DNA of 64,000 nt from assembly GCF_024397895.1 (NCBI RefSeq), contig NZ_CP073346.1:3348001-3412000 (forward strand), in the 5' to 3' direction. The DNA is from Pseudomonas benzenivorans (lineage in GTDB: Bacteria; Pseudomonadota; Gammaproteobacteria; Pseudomonadales; Pseudomonadaceae). A program made the position numbers and the translations under genes. Of the stretch, positions 53,288 through 61,839 are shown piece by piece (position 1 is the first letter of the stretch; each line of letters starts with the position of its first letter). The notes under the pieces are model-generated. The model was not told the origin of the DNA. It did not search any database and saw only the letters and a list, made by a program, of their open reading frames with translations.

Positions 53288-53994
53288 GCCGGCGTCCTGT
53301 CCAAGGCGCGGTCGGCCGAGTCCGCGGCGGGTTGGGCGAGCAGGGCCGCCAGGTGGCTGTCGCGGCGGGCGATGAACTGCCGCAGGCGCTGCCCATAGTC
53401 CGCCGGCGCCGCGCCGCGCACCGAAGGCCGCTGGGCCAGCGCCAGGCGCCAGCGTTCGACCTTGTCCAGGCCGGCGAAGGTGGCGAAGTCGGCGATGCGC
53501 TCGAACACCTGCCAGTAGCGGAACACCGGGGCGAAGGCCGCGTCCACCAGGGAAAAGGCCGTGCCGGCGAACCAGGGGCCTTCGCCCAGTGCGTCCTCCA
53601 GCTGTTCGAAGCGCCGGCGCAGGGTCTGGTGCTGGGCGTCCAGCTGGGCCGCGTCGGCGGCGTTGTAGAAGCGCGCGACGTCGTTGAGCACCGCCGAGGC
53701 GAACTCGATCCCGGCGCGGTGGCGGGCGCGTTCGAAGGCGTCTTCCGGGTGCAGGCGCGGCGCCAGGGTCTCGTCGAGGTACTCGGCGATCACCGCCGAC
53801 TCGAACAGCACGCCGCGTTCGCTGCGCAGCAGCGGCACCTTACCCAGCGGCGACAGGGCGAGGAACCAGGCCGGCTTGTCGCTCAGGTCGACGTCGCGGC
53901 GACGGAAGGCCACGCCTTTCTCCGCCAGCACGATGGCCGCCCGCTGCACGTAGGGGCACAGCGGGTGACTGATCAACTCCAGGGATGTGTTCAT
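53284..53994 (-). CDS. Glutathione S-transferase family protein
   Basis: 236 residues. Thioredoxin-like N-terminal domain: LISHPLCPYVQRAAIVLAEK (the CPYVQR motif near residue 12), SPLGKVPLLR and LFESAVIAEYLDETL. Helical C-terminal domain (about residues 85-215). The CPY motif suggests an omega/beta-type or SspA-like member. It overlaps the DoxX gene by four bases (ATGA), so they form an operon, opposite a LysR gene that may control both. Confidence 0.9.
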   Translation of the reverse strand: MNTSLELISHPLCPYVQRAAIVLAEKGVAFRRRDVDLSDKPAWFLALSPLGKVPLLRSERGVLFESAVIAEYLDETLAPRLHPEDAFERARHRAGIEFASAVLNDVARFYNAADAAQLDAQHQTLRRRFEQLEDALGEGPWFAGTAFSLVDAAFAPVFRYWQVFERIADFATFAGLDKVERWRLALAQRPSVRGAAPADYGQRLRQFIARRDSHLAALLAQPAADSADRALDRTPA

Positions 53995-54407
53995 GGGGTG
54001 GCTCCTTCGGCTTTCAGGGCCAGCGGGCCGTCGCCGAGCAGGATGTGGACCAGGGACATGGCGGCGAGGAACAGCGGGTATTCCCAGCCGCCGTTGGGGT
54101 TGCTGAACACCCAGCCGTTGCCGGCATGGATCAGCAGCGCGCCGAGCAGGATCGGCAGCAGCGCCAGGGATACCCAGCGGCCGTAGAGACCGAGCAGGAT
54201 CAGCAGGCCGCCGAGGCTTTCGGCGACGATCAGCGGCAGGGCCAGGGCGGACGGCAGGCCGATTCCGCTCAGCCAGCTGCCGAGGCCGTCGACGCCGAAG
54301 GTCAGCAGCTTTAGGAGCAGGCCGTGGCTGATCCACATGGCGGCCAGGCCGATGCGCAGCAGCAGGCGCGCGGCGGCGGGGGCATAGGGCAGGTCGAGGC
54401 TGGGCAT
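53991..54407 (-). CDS. DoxX-family membrane protein
   Basis: 138 residues with four helices: LLLRIGLAAMWISHGLLLKL, ALALPLIVAESLGGLLILLG, SLALLPILLGALLIHAGNGW and PLFLAAMSLVHILLGDGPL. The N-terminus RLLLRIGLAAMWISHG is typical of DoxX proteins, some of which cooperate with quinone- or thiol-linked oxidoreductases. The adjacent GST gene overlaps its end, so a shared role in detoxification is plausible. No good ribosome site precedes ATG 54407. Confidence 0.85.
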   Translation of the reverse strand: MPSLDLPYAPAAARLLLRIGLAAMWISHGLLLKLLTFGVDGLGSWLSGIGLPSALALPLIVAESLGGLLILLGLYGRWVSLALLPILLGALLIHAGNGWVFSNPNGGWEYPLFLAAMSLVHILLGDGPLALKAEGATP

Positions 54408-54484
54408 GATCGGAACTCCGGTCTGTTGGCTGAGGTGCCGTGAGTCCAGGCTATGCTTTGCAAATCAGCGGATAAATTCTCAAT

Positions 54485-54507
54485 ATCCGCAAAATCATTA
54501 TGCGGAT
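54485..54507. promoter_or_regulatory. Dyad between DoxX and LysR genes
   Basis: ATCCGCA (54485-54491), nine-base AT-rich spacer, TGCGGAT (54501-54507), a perfect inverted repeat. It lies in the 108 bases between divergent genes, where LysR proteins bind. A related ATCAGCGGAT lies at 54466-54475. Function inferred from place and shape. Confidence 0.6.
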
Positions 54508-54515
54508 TTGCAGAG

Positions 54516-55391
54516 ATGGACTGGAGCGACCTGCAGTACTTCCTCGCCGTCGCCCACGGCGGCTCGATCAGCCGGGCGTCGCGCACCCTGCGGGTCAACC
54601 ACAGCACCGTGCTGCGGCGCCTGCAGCGCCTGGAGGAGCGGCTCGGCGTCGCCCTGTTCCAGCGCCTGCCCGGGGGCTACGAACTGACCGCGGCGGGCGA
54701 GGCGCTGGGCAGCCAGCTGGCCGGTGTCGGCGAGCAGATCGAGCGGGCCGAGCGCCAGCTGCTGGGGCAGGACCTGCAGATTCGCGGCAGCATCCGCCTG
54801 ACCTCCACCGACACCCTGTTCGCCGGCCTGCTGACCCCGTTGCTGGCCGAGTTCCGTGAACAGCATCCGGGGGTCCAGCTGCAGCTGGTGATCAACAACA
54901 GCTTCCTCCGCCTGACCCAGCGCGAGGCCGACATGGCGGTGCGCGGCACCAACCGGCCGCCGGAAAACCTGCTCGGTCGCTGCGTGGGGCGTATCCAGGC
55001 GGCGCTCTATGCCTCGTCCGCCTACCTGGCCGGGCGGCCGGCGTCGCTGCCGCTGAGTGAACACCTGTGGGTGGCCCCCGACGAGAGCCTGGCGCACCTG
55101 GAACAGGCTGCCTGGCTGGCCGCGCGGGTGGCCGATGAGCAGGTGGTGGCGCGCAGCGACAGCCTGGTGGGCATGGTCGACTGCGTGCGCCTGGGCATGG
55201 GCGTCGGCCTGCTGCTCTGTCCCCTGGCCGAGGCCCATGGCGAGCTGGTGCGCCTGGCCGAGCCTGACCCGGCGCTGGATACCCAGGTCTGGGTGCTGAC
55301 CCATCCGGACCTGCGGCGGGTGGCGCGCATCCGCGCATTGGGCGAATTTCTCTACCAGCGGCTGAGCGCCGATCCGCGCCTGATGCACTGA
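54516..55391 (+). CDS. LysR-family transcriptional regulator, divergent to doxX/GST
   Basis: 291 residues. HTH: DLQYFLAVAHGGSISRASRT and LRVNHSTVLRRLQRLEERLG. The ligand-binding domain has DLQIRGSIRLTSTDTLFAGL and ADMAVRGTNRPPENLLGRCV. The first ATG at 54516 begins MDWSDLQYFLAV, the normal LysR start; a longer frame upstream would span the operator dyad. Likely regulates the GST/DoxX pair. Confidence 0.9.
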   Translation: MDWSDLQYFLAVAHGGSISRASRTLRVNHSTVLRRLQRLEERLGVALFQRLPGGYELTAAGEALGSQLAGVGEQIERAERQLLGQDLQIRGSIRLTSTDTLFAGLLTPLLAEFREQHPGVQLQLVINNSFLRLTQREADMAVRGTNRPPENLLGRCVGRIQAALYASSAYLAGRPASLPLSEHLWVAPDESLAHLEQAAWLAARVADEQVVARSDSLVGMVDCVRLGMGVGLLLCPLAEAHGELVRLAEPDPALDTQVWVLTHPDLRRVARIRALGEFLYQRLSADPRLMH

Positions 55392-55416
55392 GAGAACGGC
55401 GCCTCGGCCGGCTCCT

Positions 55417-55600
55417 CAAGCCTATACCGCCGAGCACCACCAGTACCGCCAGGCTGAGCCAGAACGAGGTGGACAGGCCGAAGGCGATGGTCGCCCCGCT
55501 GAACACTGTCACCGCCATGAATAGGGTCCGGCACCACTTGGTGCTCGATGGGAAACCGCGCCAGCCAGAGGGCGCTGAACGGGCGCTGGTGGTGCAGAAG
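55417..55600 (-). pseudogene. MFS transporter remnant with frameshift
   Basis: On the minus strand, one frame at about 55600-55553 reads HHQRPFSALWLARF, as in the N-terminus of MFS exporters. Another frame at about 55524-55417 reads FMAVTVFSGATIAFGLSTSF and WLSLAVLVVLGG, which is a full MFS membrane helix and loop. The two are out of frame and the rest of a 400-residue transporter is absent, so it is a dead fragment. No start or stop can be assigned. Confidence 0.55.
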
Positions 55601-55753
55601 CAGCGGACGAGGCGACGGCCCGTCGCGCGACAAATAACCACAGCGGTCGGCGCCTGGCCGGCGAGTACTCTTTAGTCAGTGCCTGATCCAGCTTAATAAC
55701 GGTTGCGCACTCGCACGGGCTCGTGCGCCGACTCACCCGATGGAGAACCTTCC

Positions 55754-57193
55754 ATGTTTGGCCTCGAGGCGCTCGATCTCGCCCGCATCCAGTTCGCCTT
55801 CACCATCTCCTTCCACATCATCTTCCCGGCCATCACCATCGGCCTGGCCAGTTACCTGGCGGTGCTCGAAGGGCTGTGGTTGAAGAGCGGCGAGGAGGTC
55901 TACCGCGACCTCTACCACTTCTGGGCGAAGATCTTCGCGGTCAACTTCGGCATGGGCGTGGTCTCCGGGCTGGTCATGGCCTACCAGTTCGGCACCAACT
56001 GGAGCGCCTTCTCCGACTTCGCCGGGGCGGTCACCGGGCCGCTGCTGACCTACGAGGTGCTCACCGCGTTCTTCCTCGAGGCGGGGTTCCTCGGCGTCAT
56101 GCTGTTCGGCTGGAACCGGGTCGGCCCCGGCCTGCATTTCTTCTCCACGGTGATGGTGGCGATCGGCACCCTGATCTCGACCTTCTGGATACTCGCCTCC
56201 AACAGCTGGATGCACACCCCCCAGGGCTTCGAGATCGTCGACGGTCGGGTGATTCCGGTGGACTGGCTGGCGGTGGTGTTCAACCCCTCGTTCCCCTATC
56301 GCCTGGCCCACATGGCCACCGCGGCCTTCCTCGCCACCGCCTTCTTCGTCGGCGCCTCGGCGGCCTGGCACCTGCTGCGCGGGCGCGACAATCCGGCGAT
56401 CCGCAAGATGCTGTCGATGGCCATGTGGATGGCCCTGATCGTGGCGCCCATTCAGGCTTTCATCGGCGACCTGCATGGCCTCAACACCCTCAAGTACCAG
56501 CCGGCGAAGATCGCCGCGATGGAGGGCCACTGGGACAACAGCAGCGGCGAGCCGACCCCGCTGATCCTGTTCGGCTGGCCGGACATGGAGGCCGAGCAGA
56601 CCCGCTTCAAGCTGGAAATTCCCGCCCTGGGCAGCCTGATCCTCACCCACAGCCTGGACCGGCAGGTACCGGCGCTGAAGGACTTTCCGCCGGAAGACCG
56701 GCCCAACTCCACGGTGGTGTTCTGGACCTTCCGCATCATGGTCGCCCTGGGGCTGCTGATGATTCTCACCGGCCTGTGGAGCCTGTGGCTGCGCAAGCGC
56801 GGCGCGCTCTACCGCAACCGCGCGTTCCTGCACCTGGCGGTATGGATGGGACCCTCGGGGATCATCGCCATCCTCGCCGGCTGGTTCACCACCGAGGTCG
56901 GCCGCCAGCCCTGGGTGGTGCACGGCCTGATGCGCACCGCCGATGCCTCCTCCGGCCACAGTTTCGCGCAGATGAGCCTGACCCTGGCGCTGTTCGTGGT
57001 GGTGTATTTCGCCCTGTTCGGCGCGGGCCTGGGCTACATGATGCGCCTGGTGCGCAAGGGCCCGGTCACCGACGAGGGCAAGGAAGTGGCCCATGGCGGC
57101 CCCGGTCAGCAGCACACGCCGTCGCGGCCGCTGTCGGCGGCGGACGAAGGGCTGGATGAGCTGGAAACCGATCTGCCGGGCGGGAGGGCCTGA
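55754..57193 (+). CDS. cioA: Cyanide-insensitive terminal oxidase subunit I (CioA)
   Basis: 479 residues with about nine helices of cytochrome bd subunit I. N-terminal LARIQFAFTISFHIIFPAIT with the heme b595 His, YEVLTAFFLEAGFLGVMLFG (Glu) and GWFTTEVGRQPWVVHGLMRT in the Q-loop/helix part. The Q loop is short, as in CioA of Pseudomonas, which lets the enzyme work without sensitivity to cyanide. It oxidises ubiquinol and reduces oxygen. GGAGAACC precedes ATG 55754. cioB follows two bases after the stop. Confidence 0.95.
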   Translation: MFGLEALDLARIQFAFTISFHIIFPAITIGLASYLAVLEGLWLKSGEEVYRDLYHFWAKIFAVNFGMGVVSGLVMAYQFGTNWSAFSDFAGAVTGPLLTYEVLTAFFLEAGFLGVMLFGWNRVGPGLHFFSTVMVAIGTLISTFWILASNSWMHTPQGFEIVDGRVIPVDWLAVVFNPSFPYRLAHMATAAFLATAFFVGASAAWHLLRGRDNPAIRKMLSMAMWMALIVAPIQAFIGDLHGLNTLKYQPAKIAAMEGHWDNSSGEPTPLILFGWPDMEAEQTRFKLEIPALGSLILTHSLDRQVPALKDFPPEDRPNSTVVFWTFRIMVALGLLMILTGLWSLWLRKRGALYRNRAFLHLAVWMGPSGIIAILAGWFTTEVGRQPWVVHGLMRTADASSGHSFAQMSLTLALFVVVYFALFGAGLGYMMRLVRKGPVTDEGKEVAHGGPGQQHTPSRPLSAADEGLDELETDLPGGRA

Positions 57194-57195
57194 AC

Positions 57196-58203
57196 ATGGG
57201 TATCGATCTTTCGCTGATCTGGGCGGTGATCATCGCCTTCGGGGTGATGATGTACGTGGTCATGGACGGCTTCGACTTAGGGATAGGCATCCTCTTTCCC
57301 TTCGTCGCCAGCGAGGGCGAGCGCGATGTGATGATGAACACCGTGGCGCCGGTGTGGGACGGCAACGAGACCTGGCTGGTGCTCGGCGGCGCGGCGCTGT
57401 TCGGTGCCTTCCCGCTGGCCTATGCGGTGGTCCTCAGCGCCCTGTACCTGCCGCTGATCCTGATGCTGCTGGGGCTGATCTTCCGCGGCGTGGCCTTCGA
57501 GTTCCGTTTCAAGGCCAAGGCCGCCAAGCGGCACATCTGGGACAAGGCCTTTATCGGCGGCTCGCTGACCGCGACCTTCTTCCAGGGCGTGGCCCTGGGC
57601 GCCTATATCGACGGCTTCGAGGTGGTGGACCGGGCCTATGCAGGCGGCGCCCTGGACTGGCTCACGCCGTTCTCGCTGTTCTGCGGGCTGGCGCTGATCG
57701 CCGCCTACGCCCTGCTCGGCTGCACCTGGTTGATCATGAAGACCGAAGGCCGCCTGCAGCAGCAAATGCACGACCTGGCGAGGCCGCTGGTGTTCGTCCT
57801 GCTGGCGGTGACCGGCATCGTCAGCCTGTGGACGCCCCTGGCCCATGCCGAGATCGCCGAGCGCTGGTTCAGCCTGCCCAACCTGTTCTGGTTCATGCCG
57901 GTGCCCGTGTTGGTCGTCGTCTGCACCTGGGCGCTGCTGCGGGCGGTGGCGCGCAACGCCAACTACTCACCGTTCCTGCTGACCCTGACGCTGATCTTCC
58001 TCGGTTACAGCGGCCTGGGCATCAGCCTGTGGCCGAACATCATTCCGCCTTCGGTGAGCATCTGGGACGCCGCCTCGCCGCCGCAGAGCCAGGGTTTCAT
58101 CCTGGTCGGCGCGCTGTTCATCATCCCCTTTATCCTGATGTACACGGCCTGGAGCTACTACGTGTTCCGCGGCAAGGTGACCGAGGATCAGGGCTACCAC
58201 TGA
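57196..58203 (+). CDS. cioB: Cyanide-insensitive terminal oxidase subunit II (CioB)
   Basis: 335 residues with eight or nine helices: IDLSLIWAVIIAFGVMMYVV, MDGFDLGIGILFPFVA, VWDGNETWLVLGGAALFGAF and GFILVGALFIIPFILMYTAW. These are conserved in cytochrome bd subunit II. It starts two bases after cioA and is followed 10 bases on by a small DUF2474 gene, so three genes form one operon for the oxidase. Confidence 0.95.
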   Translation: MGIDLSLIWAVIIAFGVMMYVVMDGFDLGIGILFPFVASEGERDVMMNTVAPVWDGNETWLVLGGAALFGAFPLAYAVVLSALYLPLILMLLGLIFRGVAFEFRFKAKAAKRHIWDKAFIGGSLTATFFQGVALGAYIDGFEVVDRAYAGGALDWLTPFSLFCGLALIAAYALLGCTWLIMKTEGRLQQQMHDLARPLVFVLLAVTGIVSLWTPLAHAEIAERWFSLPNLFWFMPVPVLVVVCTWALLRAVARNANYSPFLLTLTLIFLGYSGLGISLWPNIIPPSVSIWDAASPPQSQGFILVGALFIIPFILMYTAWSYYVFRGKVTEDQGYH

Positions 58204-58213
58204 GGGCAGGGCA

Positions 58214-58357
58214 ATGAGCGGAACGCAGGAGAAGAAACCGCTGTGGCAGCGCCTGGCCTGGCTGGCGCTGATCTGGGCCGCCAGCGTGCTGGCGCTCGGC
58301 GCGGTGGCCGGGCTGCTGCGCCTGTTCATGGGCGCCGCGGGGCTGGGTGCGCCCTGA
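58214..58357 (+). CDS. DUF2474 small subunit of the bd/Cio oxidase
   Basis: 47 residues: MSGTQEKKPLWQRLAWLALI then WAASVLALGAVAGLLRLFMG, i.e. a polar start and one transmembrane helix. It matches DUF2474, a group of single-span proteins encoded right after cydB/cioB, comparable to CydX of E. coli. Starts 10 bases after cioB. The stop is followed after 20 bases by a palindromic repeat. Confidence 0.8.
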   Translation: MSGTQEKKPLWQRLAWLALIWAASVLALGAVAGLLRLFMGAAGLGAP

Positions 58358-58377
58358 AGGTCAGGTTCACAATCGGG

Positions 58378-58438
58378 TAGGGTGCGCCGTGCGCACCACG
58401 CGCCTATGAGGTTTGCCCGGTGCGCACGGCGCAACCTA
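58378..58438. repeat. Double-hairpin palindromic repeat, copy 3
   Basis: Left arm TAGGGTGCGCCGTGCGCACC (58378-58397) and right arm GGTGCGCACGGCGCAACCTA (58419-58438), inverted with one mismatch and a 21-base spacer. It lies between the cio operon and the convergent rlmG gene, in the position of a terminator for both. Unlike copies 1 and 2 it does not supply a stop codon. Confidence 0.9.
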
Positions 58439-58458
58439 CGGATCATCCGTCTGCGGGC

Positions 58459-59583
58459 TTACTTGCTCGCCTTGAGCACCACGAACTTGGGGTTGGCCGC
58501 CACCTGCTCGACGCCGCGGAACAGGCGCTTGAGTTTGGCGTGGTAGCCCAGGTGGCGGTTGCCGACTATCCACAGCTCGCCGCCGGTGACCAGCGCGGCG
58601 CGGGCCTGCTGGAACATGCGCCAGGCGAGAAAGTCGCCGACCACCTGCTGCTGGTGAAAGGGCGGGTTGCACAGCACCAGATCCAGGGAGTCGGCCTGCT
58701 GCTCGGCCAGGCCATCGCCGGCGCGGAGGGTCACCGGGCGCTCGCCCAGGGCCGCGCGCCAGTTCTCCTCGGCCGACTGCACCGCCATGTAGGACTCATC
58801 GACCAGGGTCAGTTCGGCCTGGGGGCTGGCCAGGGCATAGGCGATGCCGAGCACGCCGTTGCCGCAGCCGAGGTCCGCCACGCGGGTGCGCCCCAGGTGT
58901 TTGGGCAGGTGCGGCAGGAAGGCGCGGGTGCCGATGTCCAGGCCCTCGCGGCAGAACACATTGGCGTGGTTGACCAGCTCCAGGGCCGGCTTTTCCAGGC
59001 GGTAGCGGGTCGGGTAGGGCGATTCGGGCGCGTGTTTCGCCTGGGGCGTGGCCAGCAGCAGGCGGGCCTTCTTCACCGCCAGCGAGGCCTGCACCGGGCC
59101 GATGTATTTCTCCAGCAGATCGCCGGCGGCGCGCGGCAGGTGCTTGACCATCGCCGCGGCGACCACCTTGGCACCGGGGGCCAGCTGGCCGTGCAGGCGG
59201 ATCAGCTGTTCCTCGAGCAGCGCCAGGGTCTTGGGCACGCGGATCAGCACCCAGTCGAAGGGCCCCACCGCCCACTGGCTGGCCGGGACGAAGGTCACCC
59301 CGTCGGCCGGCAGCTGGTTGCGCGAGAGATTGACCGTCAGGCCCAGCTGTCCCAGGTAGGAATCGCCGCTGCTGGTCACGCGGGCGCGGCCGGCGAGGCT
59401 GGCGGCCAGGGCGCCGAAGCTGTCGTTGAGCAGCAGCACGCGGGCGTCGCCTGCCAGGCCCTGCTCGTGCAGGTGAGCCAGCAGGTATTCGTCGGCGGCG
59501 TCGAAGGCCTGCAAGGGCTCGTTGGCCTGGTCGGGCTGGCGGATCAGGTCGAGTTGGGCGAAGGGGCTGGTGAATAGGGGCAT
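58459..59583 (-). CDS. rlmG: 23S rRNA (guanine-1835-N2)-methyltransferase RlmG
   Basis: 374 residues. N-terminal RlmG/RsmC-like domain (PLQAFDAADEYLLAHLHEQG) and C-terminal methyltransferase: RVADLGCGNGVLGIAYALAS (motif I), LTLVDESYMAVQSAEENW and DLVLCNPPFHQQQVVGDFLA (NPPF catalytic motif). It methylates G1835 of 23S rRNA. Length and the NPPF motif separate it from RsmC. Start ATG 59583. Confidence 0.93.
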   Translation of the reverse strand: MPLFTSPFAQLDLIRQPDQANEPLQAFDAADEYLLAHLHEQGLAGDARVLLLNDSFGALAASLAGRARVTSSGDSYLGQLGLTVNLSRNQLPADGVTFVPASQWAVGPFDWVLIRVPKTLALLEEQLIRLHGQLAPGAKVVAAAMVKHLPRAAGDLLEKYIGPVQASLAVKKARLLLATPQAKHAPESPYPTRYRLEKPALELVNHANVFCREGLDIGTRAFLPHLPKHLGRTRVADLGCGNGVLGIAYALASPQAELTLVDESYMAVQSAEENWRAALGERPVTLRAGDGLAEQQADSLDLVLCNPPFHQQQVVGDFLAWRMFQQARAALVTGGELWIVGNRHLGYHAKLKRLFRGVEQVAANPKFVVLKASK

Positions 59584-59952
59584 CGGTCACTCGGGGTTGC
59601 GGGATGACAAGGACGGAGCCGGGACTCCGCGGCGCCATTGTCGACGTCCGCGCGGGAAAAGTCTCGAAACTGAGAAGCGGTCCGGCAAAACCGCCCTTGT
59701 ACCCAAAGGCGCTTTGCCGAAGAATGCCGCCCCCGTTGAGCAGGGCGGTCACACTCGCTACCGCCGAGTCACCCTGGCAACGCGCCAATAATAACCGGGC
59801 CTTCGCGCACCGCGCGCGGATACGACCCGGTAGCCCATGACGATCCCGCGCCCACCCGGTGCAGCCGGTCCGTCAGCTCACAATCACTCGAACCGATGGG
59901 ACCCCTGCCAAGCACGGGTGCCACGGGCTGCCATTGCATTAAGGAAGTGCCG
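59584..59952. other. 369-base gap between divergent rlmG and dctP
   Basis: No convincing gene is seen. It contains a hairpin CCGCCC/GGGCGG (59727-59748, loop of ten) and an AT-rich patch, CCAATAATAACC near 59786, which could be the dctP promoter. No tRNA or repeat recognised. Confidence 0.5.
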
Positions 59953-60948
59953 ATGTTCAACCCCCTGCTGGCCCTGTTCTGTTCCGCCCTGTTGCTGGCG
60001 TCTCCCGCCGTCCTGGCGCAGGAGCAAGGGCCGATCGTCATCAAGTTCTCCCATGTGGTCGCCGAGGACACGCCCAAGGGCCAGGGCGCGCTGCTGTTCA
60101 AGAAGCTGGTGGAGGAACGCCTGGCGGGGGAGGTGCGGGTCGAGGTGTACCCGAACTCGACGCTGTTCGGCGATGCCGACGAGCTGGAGGCGCTGCGCAG
60201 CAACGAGGTGCAGATGCTGGCGCCCTCGCTGTCCAAGTTCGGTCAGTACACCCCGCAGCTGCAGGTGTTCGACCTGCCGTTCCTGTTCGATGACCTGGCG
60301 GCGGTCAAGCGTTTCCAGAAGCGCGACAAGGGCCAGGAGCTTTTGCGTTCCATGGCGCAGCACAACATCTACGGCCTGGCCTTCTGGAACAACGGCATGA
60401 AGCAGCTCTCCGCCACCCGCCCGCTGCGCCTGCCGGCGGACGCCAAAGGCCTGGCCTTCCGCATCCAGCCGTCCGACGTGCTGGAGGCCCAGTTCGGCCT
60501 GCTCGACGCCCAGGCGCTGCGGCTGCCGTTCGCCGAGACCTTCGCCGCGCTGCAGAGCGGTGCGGTGCAGGGCGCGGAGAACCCCTGGTCGAACATTCGC
60601 AGCCAGAACCTGGACAGCGTGCAGCCGTTCATCACCGAGACCGCCCATGGTTCGCTGAACTACATGCTGGTGAGCAACTCGACCTTCTGGAACAGCATCC
60701 CGTTTCGCACCCGCTCGCAGCTGGAGGCGATCATCGAGGAGGTCAGCCATGCGGTCGGCCAGTCCGCCGAGCGACTCAATCGGCGCGACCGGGCGCAGCT
60801 GCTGGCGGCCGGCCGGGCCGAGCTGGTGCAGCTGAGCCCGGCCGAGACGGCGGCCTGGCGTGAGGCGATGGCGCCGCTGTGGCAGCGTTACGAGGGGCAG
60901 ATCGGCGCCGATGTGCTGCGCGCGGCGCAGACCGTCAACCGGCGCTGA
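59953..60948 (+). CDS. dctP: TRAP-type C4-dicarboxylate-binding protein DctP, orphan
   Basis: 331 residues. Signal peptide (MFNPLLALFCSALLLASPAV, ending VLA-QEQ) and the TRAP family features IVIKFSHVVAEDTPKGQGAL at the mature start, RVEVYPNSTLFGDADELEAL, and FRIQPSDVLEAQFGLLDAQA with the carboxylate-binding Arg region. It binds C4-dicarboxylates or related acids in the periplasm. No DctQ or DctM membrane gene is next to it, so the transporter partner is elsewhere. The start ATG 59953 has AAGGAAG upstream. The next gene is fpr. Confidence 0.9.
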   Translation: MFNPLLALFCSALLLASPAVLAQEQGPIVIKFSHVVAEDTPKGQGALLFKKLVEERLAGEVRVEVYPNSTLFGDADELEALRSNEVQMLAPSLSKFGQYTPQLQVFDLPFLFDDLAAVKRFQKRDKGQELLRSMAQHNIYGLAFWNNGMKQLSATRPLRLPADAKGLAFRIQPSDVLEAQFGLLDAQALRLPFAETFAALQSGAVQGAENPWSNIRSQNLDSVQPFITETAHGSLNYMLVSNSTFWNSIPFRTRSQLEAIIEEVSHAVGQSAERLNRRDRAQLLAAGRAELVQLSPAETAAWREAMAPLWQRYEGQIGADVLRAAQTVNRR

Positions 60949-61037
60949 GCCGGCGCAATGGCCGCAGTGCGCGAGGGTGTTTATCGCCCGCGCTTTGCGG
61001 GACACTGAAGGCACTGCGATGACCTGGAGTCGGCCTC

Positions 61038-61814
61038 ATGACCGTCAGCGAGGAGAAGTTCACCCGCCAGATCCTGAGCGACGTGCACGTCTGGTCACCG
61101 AGCCTGTTCAGCCTGCGTTGCTCGCGCGATCCGGGATTCCGTTTTCGCGCCGGGCAGTTCGCCCGCCTCGGCGTACAGAAGGCCGACGGTTCGCTGGTGT
61201 GGCGCGCCTACTCGATGGTCTCGGCGCCCCACGATGAGTTCCTCGAGTTCTTCTCCATCGTCGTGCCGGGCGGCGAGTTCACCTCCGAGCTGAGCCGCCT
61301 GCAGGCCGGTGACAGCCTGCTGGTGGACAAGCAGGCCTTCGGCTTTCTCACCCTCGACCGCTTCATCGACGGCCGCGACCTCTGGCTGCTGGCCAGCGGC
61401 ACCGGTCTGGCGCCCTTCCTCTCGCTGCTGCAGGACTTCGAGGCCTGGCAACGCTTCGAGCGCATCATCCTGGTCTATAGCGCCCGCACCGCCAGCGAGC
61501 TGGCCTATCAGGCGCTGATCAGGGACATCGGCCAACTGGAACACCTGGCCGAGTACGCCGACCGGCTGACCTACCTGCCGCTGGTGACCCGCGAGCAGGC
61601 CCCGGGCTGCCTGAATGCGCGTATCACCACCCTGCTCGAAAGCGGCGAGCTGGAGCGGGCCGTCGGCGTCGAACTGAGTCCCGAACACTCCCGGCTGATG
61701 CTCTGCGGCAACCCGCAGATGATCGACGACACGCGGGCGCTGTTGAAACAGCGTGGCCTGCACCTGAGCCTGACCCGGCGGCCAGGCCAGGTGGCGGTGG
61801 AAAACTACTGGTAA
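61038..61814 (+). CDS. fpr: Ferredoxin-NADP+ reductase
   Basis: 258 residues, as in Pseudomonas Fpr. FAD binding: FRFRAGQFARLGVQKADG and WRAYSMVSAPHDEFLEFFSI (RxYS). NADP binding: LWLLASGTGLAPFLSLLQDF and ILVYSARTASELAYQAL, then RLMLCGNPQMIDDTRALLK. It exchanges electrons between NADPH and ferredoxin or flavodoxin and is often induced by oxidative stress. No regulator gene lies next to it. A weak GGAGTCGGCCTC ribosome site precedes ATG 61038. Confidence 0.94.
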   Translation: MTVSEEKFTRQILSDVHVWSPSLFSLRCSRDPGFRFRAGQFARLGVQKADGSLVWRAYSMVSAPHDEFLEFFSIVVPGGEFTSELSRLQAGDSLLVDKQAFGFLTLDRFIDGRDLWLLASGTGLAPFLSLLQDFEAWQRFERIILVYSARTASELAYQALIRDIGQLEHLAEYADRLTYLPLVTREQAPGCLNARITTLLESGELERAVGVELSPEHSRLMLCGNPQMIDDTRALLKQRGLHLSLTRRPGQVAVENYW

Positions 61815-61819
61815 GCACA

Positions 61820-61834
61820 GGGGGCATCGCCCCC
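61820..61834. terminator. Hairpin between fpr and mscL
   Basis: GGGGGC, loop ATC, GCCCCC: six-base stem just after the fpr stop and before the convergent mscL stop. It could end both transcripts. The following bases (GGGCTATTTC on +) are only partly T-rich. Confidence 0.5.
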
Positions 61835-61839
61835 AAGGG

